A program made the position numbers and the translations under genes. A DNA stretch of 64,000 bases from Paenibacillus_AR mesotrionivorans. GTDB taxonomy: Bacteria; Bacillota; Bacilli; Paenibacillales; NBRC-103111. Position 1 is the first letter of the stretch; the number at the start of each line of letters is the position of its first letter. The stretch lies in assembly GCF_046098205.1 (NCBI RefSeq), contig NZ_JBJURJ010000007.1, positions 248,001 to 312,000 of the forward strand, given 5' to 3'. Positions 24,351-32,916 of this stretch are shown piece by piece. The notes beneath the pieces are model-generated. The model was not told where the DNA came from, did not search any database, and saw only the letters and a program-made list of their open reading frames with translations.

Positions 24351-26783
24351 GTGAATGTCCTGAATACCACAGCCAAGGCCGTTAAGATGTTTGAGAAGCT
24401 GACCAAGCGCTTTGATCAAGTCACTAAAGCTCTCAACCGGATCACGAAGCTTGAGTTGACTGGTGAGCTAACGAAGCTCAAAGTGCCGGAAGAATTCCTA
24501 AAGCTCAAAATGATCGGTGAACTGACCGAACTGAAAATCGCAGAAGATCTATTGAAGCTGGAGCTGACCGGTGAGTTAACTGAATTAAGTACGCCAGATA
24601 AACTCCTGAAGCTTAAGTTATCCGGTGAGCTTAAGGATTTGAAAGTTCCTGACCGATTGTTGGAGCAAGTAACAGAAAAAAAGAACGGAAAAGCTGATAA
24701 GTCCAAGGGTGGCAAAAATGGCCGAAACTCTCGGGGAAAAAAATCAGCCCCAAGCATTGGTGAGAAACTAAAGAGTGCGCTGGATGCTAGTTTCATCAAA
24801 CTTACGTTTCCCATTTGGGAACTACAAGAACAGTTGAATAAAAGCCTTGGAAAACTAAAAATCAGCGATACAATAAGCAAAATAGTTCCGCCAAAGATTA
24901 AGAATGCTTTTTCAAACTTTAAAATGGGATCTGAAAGTAACGCAAGTAAAAGGTTAAATTCGGAAAAAAATAAAGGCAGCCAGTCTAAACGTAAAAAGGC
25001 AACAGGAAGTAAGTTTAGCAGCAAGTCAAATCCCAATGATAAACCTGGTATTCTATCAAGGTTTGGAAGCAGTATGAAAGAGTCTTGGCAAAAGAATAGT
25101 AGCAACAAGCTTAAAATGCCCGGATTTATGAACTTGGATAATGCGAAGTCCGTTATATCTTCAACTATGGGTGCGGGTATGAAGCAGCAGCAAACCAAAG
25201 GTGCTTTTATTGCCCGTGCTGGCAATGCTCAACTTGGCGGTGCCATTTATGATAAGGTTGCCAAACAGGCCCTTCAATATGGACAAAAGCCTGAGGACGC
25301 CTTGTCTAGTGCCTTATCTTTCACCAATACTACGATGGACCCTAGCAAAATTGCCGAAATGAACAAGCTGGCGATGCGGTTGGCACAGATGAATCCTGAA
25401 AAAGGCCTGGATGGTGCAGCTTCTTCCATGATGGATCTTTTTAAAGGGGAATCGTCTTCCATGGTTGACGACTTCGGTATGGGCGAATCCTCGGTGGAAG
25501 CCAGCGCTGCACTTAAAGCAGGTAAGGCAGGGGACATCGATGGATTCATTAAGGGCATGGATGAACTGTTGAACAAACGCAATATGACGGAGCAGGCATT
25601 CGAAGGCATGATGAAATCTCCAGCGGCCCAGTGGGAAAAAGCTGTGAACAGCTTCCAATTTAGTTTGGGCTTAGTTGGTCAAATGGGGTTGGAGGCTTTT
25701 GGGCCCTTGATTTCTATGATTACGGAGGCTTTTGATTCCGGTAAATTCACTCCTTTCTTTACGTTCTTCGGTAAAGGACTTTATGTCATCGTAACGTTGG
25801 TTTCATGGCTGGCAGAGGGCTTTATGGGGGTACTTGGATTTTTGGGTGCTAATCTTCCCCTTATAGCAGGCTTAATAGCCAGTGGACTGGTTGTTGCTTT
25901 ATGGAACGTACTTCCTCCTTTGTTCGCAATGATTCCGCCGATATTAACCCAAGCTGGGGCATGGTTCATGGCCAATCTACCCATTTTTCTCATCATCGGT
26001 GCCATAGCACTCTTACTTTTTATTCTTATAAAGTTAGGAGTATCTGCTGGCCAGATTGTCGGGTTTATAACGGGTGTATTTTATACATTCTTTGCTTATA
26101 TAAAGAATAGTGTTGCTTATTTTTGGAACATCCTTATTTCTCTTAAGGAATTCCTTTTGAATGTATTTAAAGACCCTGTGTATGCCATTAAAAAGCTAGT
26201 TTATGATTTAGCTCAGAATGTTGCCGGTTTCTTTGGAAGTGTGATTAATGGGATAGTAGATAAATTAAATGTATTACTTAAAGCGGCGGAGAAAATTGGA
26301 ATAAAGGTCCCATTGATTCCTGAAGTGGAAGTAGATAAATGGCTGGAAGAGCTAAAGCCAACAACTACAAAAGATGTAGTCGATCTTTCAAACGAAAAAA
26401 TGCAGTTCGAAAATCTTGCTGACGCATTCGACAATGGCTTCAATAAAGGCGAAAAGCTTATGGACGGGTTGAGATCCATGAAGAACCCCTTCAATCTGGA
26501 TTCCAAGTATGGTGACGCCATTCCTCCTATCGATAACATCAAAAAGGTGGAGGAAGTCGGCTCCATCAACGATACTGTCGAGGTGAGCGGGGAGGATCTG
26601 GCGACTATGCGGGAGCTGGCGGAGATGAAGAATATCCAGAACTTTGTGCAGATGACGCCCAGTGTGAATGTGCAGACGGGGGATATCCGTCAGGAGTCGG
26701 ACATTAACAGCATCGTGGCCCGCATTGAGCAGGTGCTTACGGAGCAGATTGTCAGCAGCGCCCAGGGGGTGTATGGGACATGA
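24351..26783 (+). CDS. xkdO: Tail tape measure protein
   Basis: About 810 residues. The N-terminus carries four 18-residue repeats (about 32-103), then a Lys/Ser/Asn-rich basic region, an Ala/Met-rich helical part, and hydrophobic segments at roughly 480-600 that suit membrane insertion on firing. It sits after the chaperone and before the LysM protein, as expected. The 18S-complementary AGAAAGGCGGTGA is so close to the GTG at 24351 that a CTG at 24360 may be the real start. Much of the gene is AT-richer than its neighbours. Its length would set a tail of roughly 120 nm by the usual helical rise. Confidence 0.88.
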   Translation: MNVLNTTAKAVKMFEKLTKRFDQVTKALNRITKLELTGELTKLKVPEEFLKLKMIGELTELKIAEDLLKLELTGELTELSTPDKLLKLKLSGELKDLKVPDRLLEQVTEKKNGKADKSKGGKNGRNSRGKKSAPSIGEKLKSALDASFIKLTFPIWELQEQLNKSLGKLKISDTISKIVPPKIKNAFSNFKMGSESNASKRLNSEKNKGSQSKRKKATGSKFSSKSNPNDKPGILSRFGSSMKESWQKNSSNKLKMPGFMNLDNAKSVISSTMGAGMKQQQTKGAFIARAGNAQLGGAIYDKVAKQALQYGQKPEDALSSALSFTNTTMDPSKIAEMNKLAMRLAQMNPEKGLDGAASSMMDLFKGESSSMVDDFGMGESSVEASAALKAGKAGDIDGFIKGMDELLNKRNMTEQAFEGMMKSPAAQWEKAVNSFQFSLGLVGQMGLEAFGPLISMITEAFDSGKFTPFFTFFGKGLYVIVTLVSWLAEGFMGVLGFLGANLPLIAGLIASGLVVALWNVLPPLFAMIPPILTQAGAWFMANLPIFLIIGAIALLLFILIKLGVSAGQIVGFITGVFYTFFAYIKNSVAYFWNILISLKEFLLNVFKDPVYAIKKLVYDLAQNVAGFFGSVINGIVDKLNVLLKAAEKIGIKVPLIPEVEVDKWLEELKPTTTKDVVDLSNEKMQFENLADAFDNGFNKGEKLMDGLRSMKNPFNLDSKYGDAIPPIDNIKKVEEVGSINDTVEVSGEDLATMRELAEMKNIQNFVQMTPSVNVQTGDIRQESDINSIVARIEQVLTEQIVSSAQGVYGT
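24444..24659 (+). repeat. Four tandem 54-nt coding repeats in the tape measure gene
   Basis: Four consecutive 18-codon units encode LKLxLxGELTELKxPxxL variants. Protein spacing is exact while the DNA copies differ, so the repeats are old or selected at protein level. Confidence 0.8.
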
Positions 26784-27481
26784 GTTATGCCTATGGTTTA
26801 TGGCTGTCGTTTAATAATCAGGAGGAGGTCTTCGAGCTTCCTGTTCTGCCCGGCAAAATCGAGGTTACCGGGAAAGGAGAGGGCTCCGGTTATGAGGTTT
26901 ATGGCCTTGGCCAGATTAATGTCATCAAGTCCCCCGGATTGGCGGAGTATTCCTTTGAGGCGATTTTGCCTGCTGCCGGAAATCCCTATCCGTTTATTAC
27001 TGCACGTTATTATTACGAACCCCGGTATTACGTGGACCTCATCGAAAAATGGCGGCAGACCCGGCATCCCATCCGTTTTGTCTACACCGGTCCGAGCTTG
27101 CAGATCAATACACCGGCGTCCATCGAAAGCTTCGATTGGTCCGAAACAGCTGGCGAAAGCGGGGATATCCAAATCAGCCTGAGCCTCAAGGAGTACCGCT
27201 TTTATGCAGCCCGCAGGGCAACGGTGATGGACGGCCAGGTGCAGCAGTTGGAGCCGCCCCGCGCTATTGACCGGAGCTTCCAGCCCTTTTATGCGGTGAC
27301 GGAAGAGAAGGAAACATTGTCCAACATCAGCCAGAAGGTATACGGAAAGCCGGATTATCATGCCGAAATTAAGAGGCTTAACAATCTGACCGATGCGGCA
27401 GTAGAAAAACTCTTTCCCGGCCAAATTTTGCAGCTGCCCAATAAGGATCTGCTGAAGGGACCGGAGGGGGTCACCCCATGA
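26780..27481 (+). CDS. xkdP: LysM-containing tail/baseplate protein
   Basis: A 233-residue XkdP-like protein. The first 160 residues form a conserved baseplate-associated domain (VFELPVLPGKIEVTGKGEGS). The last 60 are a LysM module (FYAVTEEKETLSNISQKVYG ... LFPGQILQLP) that can bind peptidoglycan. It overlaps the tape measure stop and the next start by ATGA, so translation is coupled. It probably sits at the tail tip hub and helps contact the wall. Confidence 0.88.
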   Translation: MSYAYGLWLSFNNQEEVFELPVLPGKIEVTGKGEGSGYEVYGLGQINVIKSPGLAEYSFEAILPAAGNPYPFITARYYYEPRYYVDLIEKWRQTRHPIRFVYTGPSLQINTPASIESFDWSETAGESGDIQISLSLKEYRFYAARRATVMDGQVQQLEPPRAIDRSFQPFYAVTEEKETLSNISQKVYGKPDYHAEIKRLNNLTDAAVEKLFPGQILQLPNKDLLKGPEGVTP

Positions 27482-28446
27482 TTACCATCCAATTAGATAA
27501 CAAGGACGGCAACATGTGGAACCTGTCGGAGATTGTCTCCGGTTTATCCTGGTCCACCACCCGGACGGGCCGCCCGGCCAGCATTGAATTTTCCCTTCTG
27601 CGCAATGGATTCTACCAATCCGACAGCTTCGCCATCCGCAACGGGGATATTGTCCGGGTGTTTAAGGAGGGAGCCGGTTTTTTCTACGGCTATGTGTTTT
27701 CTATCGGCCATAACCCGGACGGAGAGGTCTCCGTGAAGGCTTACGACCAAGTCCGGTACCTGCTGTCCAAGGCCTTATATATTTTTAAGGGGCAAACGGC
27801 TTCGGAGATTATCTCCCAGCTGGCTGCGGACTTCAAGCTGCAAACGGGGACGTTGGAGGATACGGGCTTTGCCATAGAATCCATGGTGGAGGACGGGCAA
27901 ACCCTGCTGGACATCATCGAAAAGGCCATTACACTGACACTGGTTTCCACACAGCGGCATTATGTGTTTTTTGATGATTATGGCGGGCTGTCTCTGCGGC
28001 TGGTGGATAACCTGAAGACGGATTTCTATATCGGCGACGGCAGTCTCATGACCGGATACGACTATTCTGCAGATATTGATTCGGATACCTACAACCGGAT
28101 CAAGCTGTACAAGGATAACAAACAAACCGGCAGGCGGGAGGTCCATATGGTGGAGGACAGCGCTAACATAGCCAAGTGGGGTGTGCTTCAGCTGTACCAA
28201 AGTGTGGACGAAAAGAAAAACGAAGCCCAGATCAAGGACATGCTGGATCAGCTGGCCCAATTGAAAAACCGGGAGAGCAAATCCCTGAAGGTGGACGCCA
28301 TCGGGGATATCCGGGTCCGTGCGGGAGTGTATGTTCCAGTGGTGATTGACGCACTGGGACTGAATCTGCCCATGCTGGTGGATGAGGCGAAGCACAGCTT
28401 CGAAGGCGATGACCATACCATGTCATTAACGTTAAAAGTAATCTAA
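27478..28446 (+). CDS. xkdQ: Baseplate hub protein, XkdQ/gpD-like
   Basis: A 322-residue hub protein with the family features DGNMWNLSEIVSGLSWSTTR near the start, GDIVRVFKEG, SEIISQLAADF and a C-terminal DALGLNLPMLVDEAKHSFEG. Such proteins form the trimeric hub connecting tube and spike. It overlaps its upstream neighbour by ATGA. Confidence 0.85.
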   Translation: MITIQLDNKDGNMWNLSEIVSGLSWSTTRTGRPASIEFSLLRNGFYQSDSFAIRNGDIVRVFKEGAGFFYGYVFSIGHNPDGEVSVKAYDQVRYLLSKALYIFKGQTASEIISQLAADFKLQTGTLEDTGFAIESMVEDGQTLLDIIEKAITLTLVSTQRHYVFFDDYGGLSLRLVDNLKTDFYIGDGSLMTGYDYSADIDSDTYNRIKLYKDNKQTGRREVHMVEDSANIAKWGVLQLYQSVDEKKNEAQIKDMLDQLAQLKNRESKSLKVDAIGDIRVRAGVYVPVVIDALGLNLPMLVDEAKHSFEGDDHTMSLTLKVI

Positions 28447-28461
28447 GGCAGGTGAGGCAGC

Positions 28462-28785
28462 ATGTTGAATGCCATACGGCAAGCGGCCTTGACCGGAATG
28501 GAAGCCGGCAAGCCCATGGCCGTTTTGTTTGGTGAGGTAATATCCGGCAATCCGCTGCAGGTAAACGTGGATCAGCGTTTTATCCTGGATGCGGATTTTT
28601 TGATTGTGCCCGATTCGTTAACCCGGCTGGAGCTGGACCTGAGCCATACCCATGGTTCCGGCGGGCAAGGCCTGGCTACCCCTGTGGTGATCCGTCCGGG
28701 GCTGGAAGCAGGGGATAAGGTCATTCTTCTGCGGGTGCAGGGCGGGCAGCAGTTTCTCATTATGGATAAGGTGGCGGTGTTATGA
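28462..28785 (+). CDS. xkdR: XkdR-like baseplate/spike protein (DUF2577)
   Basis: A 107-residue DUF2577 protein: GKPMAVLFGEVISGNPLQV, a TRLELDLSHTHGSGGQGL segment with possible metal-binding histidines, and VILLRVQGGQQFLIMDKV at the end. The OB-like pattern agrees with a small spike or hub-associated part. The stop overlaps the next gene by ATGA. Confidence 0.82.
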   Translation: MLNAIRQAALTGMEAGKPMAVLFGEVISGNPLQVNVDQRFILDADFLIVPDSLTRLELDLSHTHGSGGQGLATPVVIRPGLEAGDKVILLRVQGGQQFLIMDKVAVL

Positions 28786-29186
28786 TTCCAACCGGAGGAC
28801 AGTTAACCACCGCTTTGCCCAGCAGAACCACGGTCCAACCCTCCCGGACCTGGAGGCTGGATGCGGAAACCGGACGTATAGCCGGAAAAATCGACGGTCT
28901 GGAAGCAGTGAAGCAGGCGGTTTTCAAAATCCTGCAGACGGAGCGGTACGCGTATATGGCCTACAGCTTCGACTACGGGGTGGAGCTGAAGAACTTGATG
29001 GGTCAAAGCCCTGCCTATGCCCAGTCTGAGCTGCGCCGCCGGATTGCCGAGGCGCTGCTGCAGGATGCGCGGATTCAGAATGTACGGGATTTTCAGTTTG
29101 AACAAACAGGAGACAGCATGACGGTACGGTTCACGGTGGAAAGCTCCGCCGGGACATTCGACCAGGAGGTGAATGCGATTGTATGA
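28782..29186 (+). CDS. xkdS: XkdS-like baseplate wedge protein (DUF2634, gp25-like)
   Basis: 134 residues with the DUF2634/gp25-like core: KIDGLEAVKQAVFKILQTER, YSFDYGVELKNLMGQ and a terminal beta strand region. Proteins of this type link sheath and baseplate. It overlaps both neighbours slightly, within a tightly coupled operon. Confidence 0.85.
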   Translation: MIPTGGQLTTALPSRTTVQPSRTWRLDAETGRIAGKIDGLEAVKQAVFKILQTERYAYMAYSFDYGVELKNLMGQSPAYAQSELRRRIAEALLQDARIQNVRDFQFEQTGDSMTVRFTVESSAGTFDQEVNAIV

Positions 29187-30216
29187 GCATCAGACTTATT
29201 CGGCGATTTTAGCCCGGATGCTGGCCCAGGTGCCGGATACGGAGGATAAGCGGGAGGGCAGCATTATCCATGACGCCCTGGCTCCGGCGGCGGCCGAGCT
29301 GGCTCAGGCTTACATTTCCCTGGATGCGGCCTTGCGGCTGGGTTTCGGGGATACGTCCAGCGGCGAGTTTTTGGACCGGCGCGGATCGGAAGTCGGTGTG
29401 GAACGAAAACAAGCCTCCAAGGCGCTGCGTAAGGGAGTATTTTGGAATACGGCGGGTCAAGCCCTGGATGTGCCCTTGGGAAGCAGGTATTCCTGCGATT
29501 CCCTGACCTTTGTGGCGGTACGACGTTTAGCGGCGGGACAGTTTGTATTGGAATGCGAGGCGGCGGGGGAAACGGGAAACCGCGCTTTGGGGAAGCTGCT
29601 GCCCATCTCCTACGTGGCCGGACTGGCCAGCGCCGAATTGACGGATGTGCTGTTGCCCGGGGAAGATCAGGAGAAGGATGAACAGCTGCGGGAGCGTATT
29701 CTGCAGAAGGTCCGGCAGCCTGCCACCAGCGGCAATGCCTCCCACTATATCCAATGGGTTACCTCGGTGACGGGAGTGGGCGCGGCCAAGGTGACGGAGC
29801 AGTGGAATGGACCCGGCACGGTGAAGGTCAGCATTGTGGATACGGACCGGGAGCCGGCTTCACCCGCGTTGGTGGAAGCTGCGGCAGCATATATTGAAAC
29901 GGTCCGTCCAGTTTGTGTGGCGGTGACAGTGGTTTCGGCAGCGGGCTTGAGCATCCACGTAAAAGCCACCATTGTGCCGGCTATGGGCTACACGCTCCAG
30001 GCGATCCAGGACAGCTTCCATGCTGCGCTGGCGGATTATCTGCGGGGTGTGGCGTTTGCTGCAACTTATGTCAGCTTTGCCAAAATTGGGACGCTGCTCC
30101 TGGGCACTTACGGTGTGCTGGATTATACGGCGCTGACCGTTAACGGGGGCACGGCCAATGTGGTGCTGGCGGATAACCAGGTGCCTGTGGCCGGCACTGT
30201 GGAGCTGGGGGTGTAG
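29179..30216 (+). CDS. xkdT: Baseplate J-family wedge protein
   Basis: About 345 residues, gpJ/XkdT type: an MYEHQTYSAILARML opening, FLDRRGSEVGVERKQASKAL, EDQEKDEQLRERILQKVRQP and C-terminal beta domains. The TTG at 29179 is preferred: AGGAGG is 9 nt upstream and it gives the N-terminus usual for XkdT, whereas the ATG at 29173 sits too close to the site. The start overlaps the end of xkdS. Confidence 0.88.
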   Translation: MYEHQTYSAILARMLAQVPDTEDKREGSIIHDALAPAAAELAQAYISLDAALRLGFGDTSSGEFLDRRGSEVGVERKQASKALRKGVFWNTAGQALDVPLGSRYSCDSLTFVAVRRLAAGQFVLECEAAGETGNRALGKLLPISYVAGLASAELTDVLLPGEDQEKDEQLRERILQKVRQPATSGNASHYIQWVTSVTGVGAAKVTEQWNGPGTVKVSIVDTDREPASPALVEAAAAYIETVRPVCVAVTVVSAAGLSIHVKATIVPAMGYTLQAIQDSFHAALADYLRGVAFAATYVSFAKIGTLLLGTYGVLDYTALTVNGGTANVVLADNQVPVAGTVELGV

Positions 30217-30217
30217 C

Positions 30218-30631
30218 ATGGCATATCCCGAACAGCAGGACGTATTTGTGGAAAAGCTGAACAAAAAGCAGGACGGCGGCGTGTATGTCATCGACGAGCA
30301 GGTTCAGCTGGCAGATGGCGCATATGAGGGTTTATTGGCCCATGACAATGCAATAAACAGCACGGTGAAGGTCTTCACCGGCCCCAAGCTCACCGGCCAG
30401 GAAATAATCGCATGGACTCTGTCCACGCCTGCGGAGACACCTTGGCGCAGACGCATCCGCATTTTTGCTGAGGCGGCGGTGGTATTTGTGAGCTACGAAA
30501 CACCGGGGGACCAGGTGGAGGCGGATGATGTGAATGCGCTGCAGGAGGCCTTGATGGCCACGCAGGCGGAGTTGGACCGGTACAAAACGGTTGGGCTGGT
30601 GGATGGCGGATTATTTAATGAGGGGGAATGA
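30218..30631 (+). CDS. Baseplate- or fibre-associated protein of unknown function
   Basis: 137 residues beginning MAYPEQQDVFVEKLNKKQDG, with a beta-rich middle and a C-terminal helix (VEADDVNALQEALMATQAELDRY) that may trimerise. It starts 1 nt after xkdT, and the next fibre gene follows at once. The helix and place suggest an adaptor between baseplate and fibre, but no named family was recognised. Confidence 0.6.
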   Translation: MAYPEQQDVFVEKLNKKQDGGVYVIDEQVQLADGAYEGLLAHDNAINSTVKVFTGPKLTGQEIIAWTLSTPAETPWRRRIRIFAEAAVVFVSYETPGDQVEADDVNALQEALMATQAELDRYKTVGLVDGGLFNEGE

Positions 30632-30634
30632 TGG

Positions 30635-31660
30635 ATGGCTCAGACGATTAAGGTCCGGAGGGGCACTAGGGCGGAGCTGGTAGCCAGAGGCGCTCTTTTG
30701 GCCGGGGAAATGGGTTTTTGCACGGATACCAAGGAAGTATATATCGGGGACGGAACGGCGAATTTGTTCGTCGGCCGGGTAATGATGGGGCCTTACGCCT
30801 CCCGGCCCAGTGCGGCTGTGGCAGGACGGTACTATTTTGTCACCGGTGGCGGCACGAATAATGCCTATCTGTACCTGGACGATGGAACCCAGTGGGTGCG
30901 GATCAATGCCATCGGGCTGGCGGACTTGACCGGGACTCTGGACAATGTGGCGGATGGCAGTACCTATGGGAAAGTGCTGAAGGCGGATCTCACCGGCGGG
31001 CATGTTAGCAGGGTGTCCGACGGTACCAATACCAAAACGGCAGCGGAAATCAAAACCCATATTGATGATGCCACCAAGCACCGCGTCATTAACGACACCG
31101 GTGTGGGCGGCACAGATTTGTGGAGTGCGCAGAAGATTAAGAACGAATTGGATTTGGCCCGGGCGGGACAGGAGTATCAGGATAGCGTCAAGGATCAGAA
31201 CCTGGCGGCACCTCCTGCGTCCCCAGCAGCCGGAGACCGGTATATTGTTGCTGCGTCTCCTACGGGAACGTGGGCGGGCAAAGCCGGGCAGATTGCGGAG
31301 TGGTCTGGTTCGGCTTGGATTTTTGTGGTGCCGACCGTGGGTATGACTGCCATTGTAGACGATGAGGCCAAACAATATACCTGGAATGGCACTATCTGGG
31401 CCCGCAGCGGCGGCGCGCTTCAAACTGTCACTGCAGGCAACGGTCTGACGGGTGGCGGCCAGGCGGATACGGTGGCTCTGCATGTAGGGGCGGGCTACGG
31501 TATTGATGTGGCGGCGGATACGGTTTCCGCAAAGCCGGGCAAGGGCATTGTGGTCAATGCCACCGGCATTGAGGCAAGCATCGATGCGGACAGCATCGTT
31601 TATGATACGGCCAATGGAAACCGGCTGATGGTCGCCGTCATTGATGGAGGGACTTTCTAA
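30635..31660 (+). CDS. Tail fibre with Mtd-like N-terminus and DUF2793 domain
   Basis: 341 residues. The N-terminus (IKVRRGTRAELVARGALLAGE, then CTDTKEVYIGDG) is the virion-attachment domain also seen in Mtd-type fibres. A middle helical part is followed by a DUF2793 domain at about 185-260 (PPASPAAGDRYIVAASPTGT ... WNGTIWAR), then beta repeats such as VTAGNGLTGGGQ. It probably forms a trimeric fibre involved in target recognition. Confidence 0.78.
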   Translation: MAQTIKVRRGTRAELVARGALLAGEMGFCTDTKEVYIGDGTANLFVGRVMMGPYASRPSAAVAGRYYFVTGGGTNNAYLYLDDGTQWVRINAIGLADLTGTLDNVADGSTYGKVLKADLTGGHVSRVSDGTNTKTAAEIKTHIDDATKHRVINDTGVGGTDLWSAQKIKNELDLARAGQEYQDSVKDQNLAAPPASPAAGDRYIVAASPTGTWAGKAGQIAEWSGSAWIFVVPTVGMTAIVDDEAKQYTWNGTIWARSGGALQTVTAGNGLTGGGQADTVALHVGAGYGIDVAADTVSAKPGKGIVVNATGIEASIDADSIVYDTANGNRLMVAVIDGGTF

Positions 31661-31676
31661 GAAGGGAGGCGGCGGC

Positions 31677-32285
31677 ATGGCCAGAAAAGTATTAATTCAA
31701 GTGCGGCGCGGCGCAGAGTCCTCCATCGGCACGCTGGCCGCAGGGGAGCTGGGGTATTGTACGGATACCAGCAAGCTCTATATCGGCACTGCTACCGGGA
31801 ATGTGCTCTTGGTCGCAGCCCAGAGCACCGGGGACATGCTGAAGGGCATCTACGACACCAATAACAACGGCAAGGTAGATGCGGCCGAGGTGGCGGACGC
31901 CGTCCCGTGGGCGGGGGTGACGGGGAAGCCGGGGACGTTTGCGCCGTCGGCGCATACCCACGACGCGCTGAGTGTAAAAAGCGACAACTGGAAGCAGGCG
32001 GACGCATTGCCTTCAACCTACGACCGGGGGCTGACGGTATTTTTCAGCAATAGTCCTACTAATCGTTTTGACGGAGTCCAATACTGCACCGTCATGACAG
32101 TGAAAGGCTACTCCAATATGGCGGCTGTGCAATATTTGTATCCGTATAACCAGGATAGCCCGACCCGGTACCGGTACGCCTTGTTCAATTCGGATGTTTG
32201 GCTGCCCTGGAGGCAGATAGCCGATACCGCCACCGTTATGCCCAAAGGGCCGCTTACCTGGGCTCAACTGCGGGGTGATGCGTAA
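31677..32285 (+). CDS. Second tail fibre, Mtd-N and pyocin-knob-like
   Basis: About 202 residues. The N-terminus (VLIQVRRGAESSIGTLAAGE, then CTDTSKLYIG) is a divergent copy of the attachment domain of the preceding gene. A central HTHDALS is followed by a knob-like C-terminus (VWLPWRQIADTA). The ATG at 31677 after GGGAGG is preferred to 31641. It could be a second receptor-binding fibre, or a short one sharing the same socket. Confidence 0.7.
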   Translation: MARKVLIQVRRGAESSIGTLAAGELGYCTDTSKLYIGTATGNVLLVAAQSTGDMLKGIYDTNNNGKVDAAEVADAVPWAGVTGKPGTFAPSAHTHDALSVKSDNWKQADALPSTYDRGLTVFFSNSPTNRFDGVQYCTVMTVKGYSNMAAVQYLYPYNQDSPTRYRYALFNSDVWLPWRQIADTATVMPKGPLTWAQLRGDA

Positions 32286-32911
32286 TGGCATACGGAAGCT
32301 CGCAATACGGGGTGTTGGGTTATAGCCTGGATGCTGAGAATCAGGGAGGAACGGAGCCGTATGTTCCGGATCTGCTCCGGTATCTGCCGGAATACTACCG
32401 GGTGCCTGGCGGCACTATGGTGGTATTGCAAGAATCGGCGGCTGGAGAGATCGGGGCGCTGCGTGACGGCATTAGCGATGTATTGGACCAGTATTTTGTC
32501 GGTTCCGCCACATGGGGACTTAGCCGTTGGGAGCAGGAGCTGGCTCTGAATGTAGACCCGAGCAAACCGGCGGAACGTCGGCGCAAGCAGATTTTGGCCA
32601 AACTCCGGGGGACCGGGACGGTTACCAAACAGATGCTGATGGAAACTGCGGCCGCCTTCTCTGGTGGTGAAGTAGAGGTGCTGGAGTACCCGGCCGAGTA
32701 CCGGTTTGTCATCCGGTTCATCGGCTTTTTGGGCATTCCGCCCAATCTGGCGGAGTTCATGAAGCTGCTGAACCAAATTAAGCCGGCTCATGTGTCGTAC
32801 ACCTTCGAGTACCGTTACGTCATCTGGGAGACATTGAAGAATTACAGGCTAACCTGGGAAAAGGCCAAATCAATGACCTGGAATCAGTTGAAGACTTATG
32901 GAGGAGAGTGA
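32285..32911 (+). CDS. xkdU: XkdU/YmfQ-like baseplate protein (DUF2313)
   Basis: 208 residues of the DUF2313 family: YVPDLLRYLPEYYRVPGGTM, QYFVGSATWGLSRWEQELAL, RRRKQILAKLRGTGTVTKQM and a C-terminal KPAHVSYTFEYRYVIWETL. It corresponds to gpI-like wedge parts that hold fibres. In PBSX it directly follows xkdT; here three genes lie between. The ATG overlaps the preceding TAA. Confidence 0.85.
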   Translation: MAYGSSQYGVLGYSLDAENQGGTEPYVPDLLRYLPEYYRVPGGTMVVLQESAAGEIGALRDGISDVLDQYFVGSATWGLSRWEQELALNVDPSKPAERRRKQILAKLRGTGTVTKQMLMETAAAFSGGEVEVLEYPAEYRFVIRFIGFLGIPPNLAEFMKLLNQIKPAHVSYTFEYRYVIWETLKNYRLTWEKAKSMTWNQLKTYGGE

Positions 32912-32916
32912 AGAAC

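Noticed and set aside
30635..32285. Diversity-generating retroelement suggested by Mtd-like fibre starts
   Set aside because: No reverse transcriptase gene, template repeat or C-lectin-type end was found within the window.
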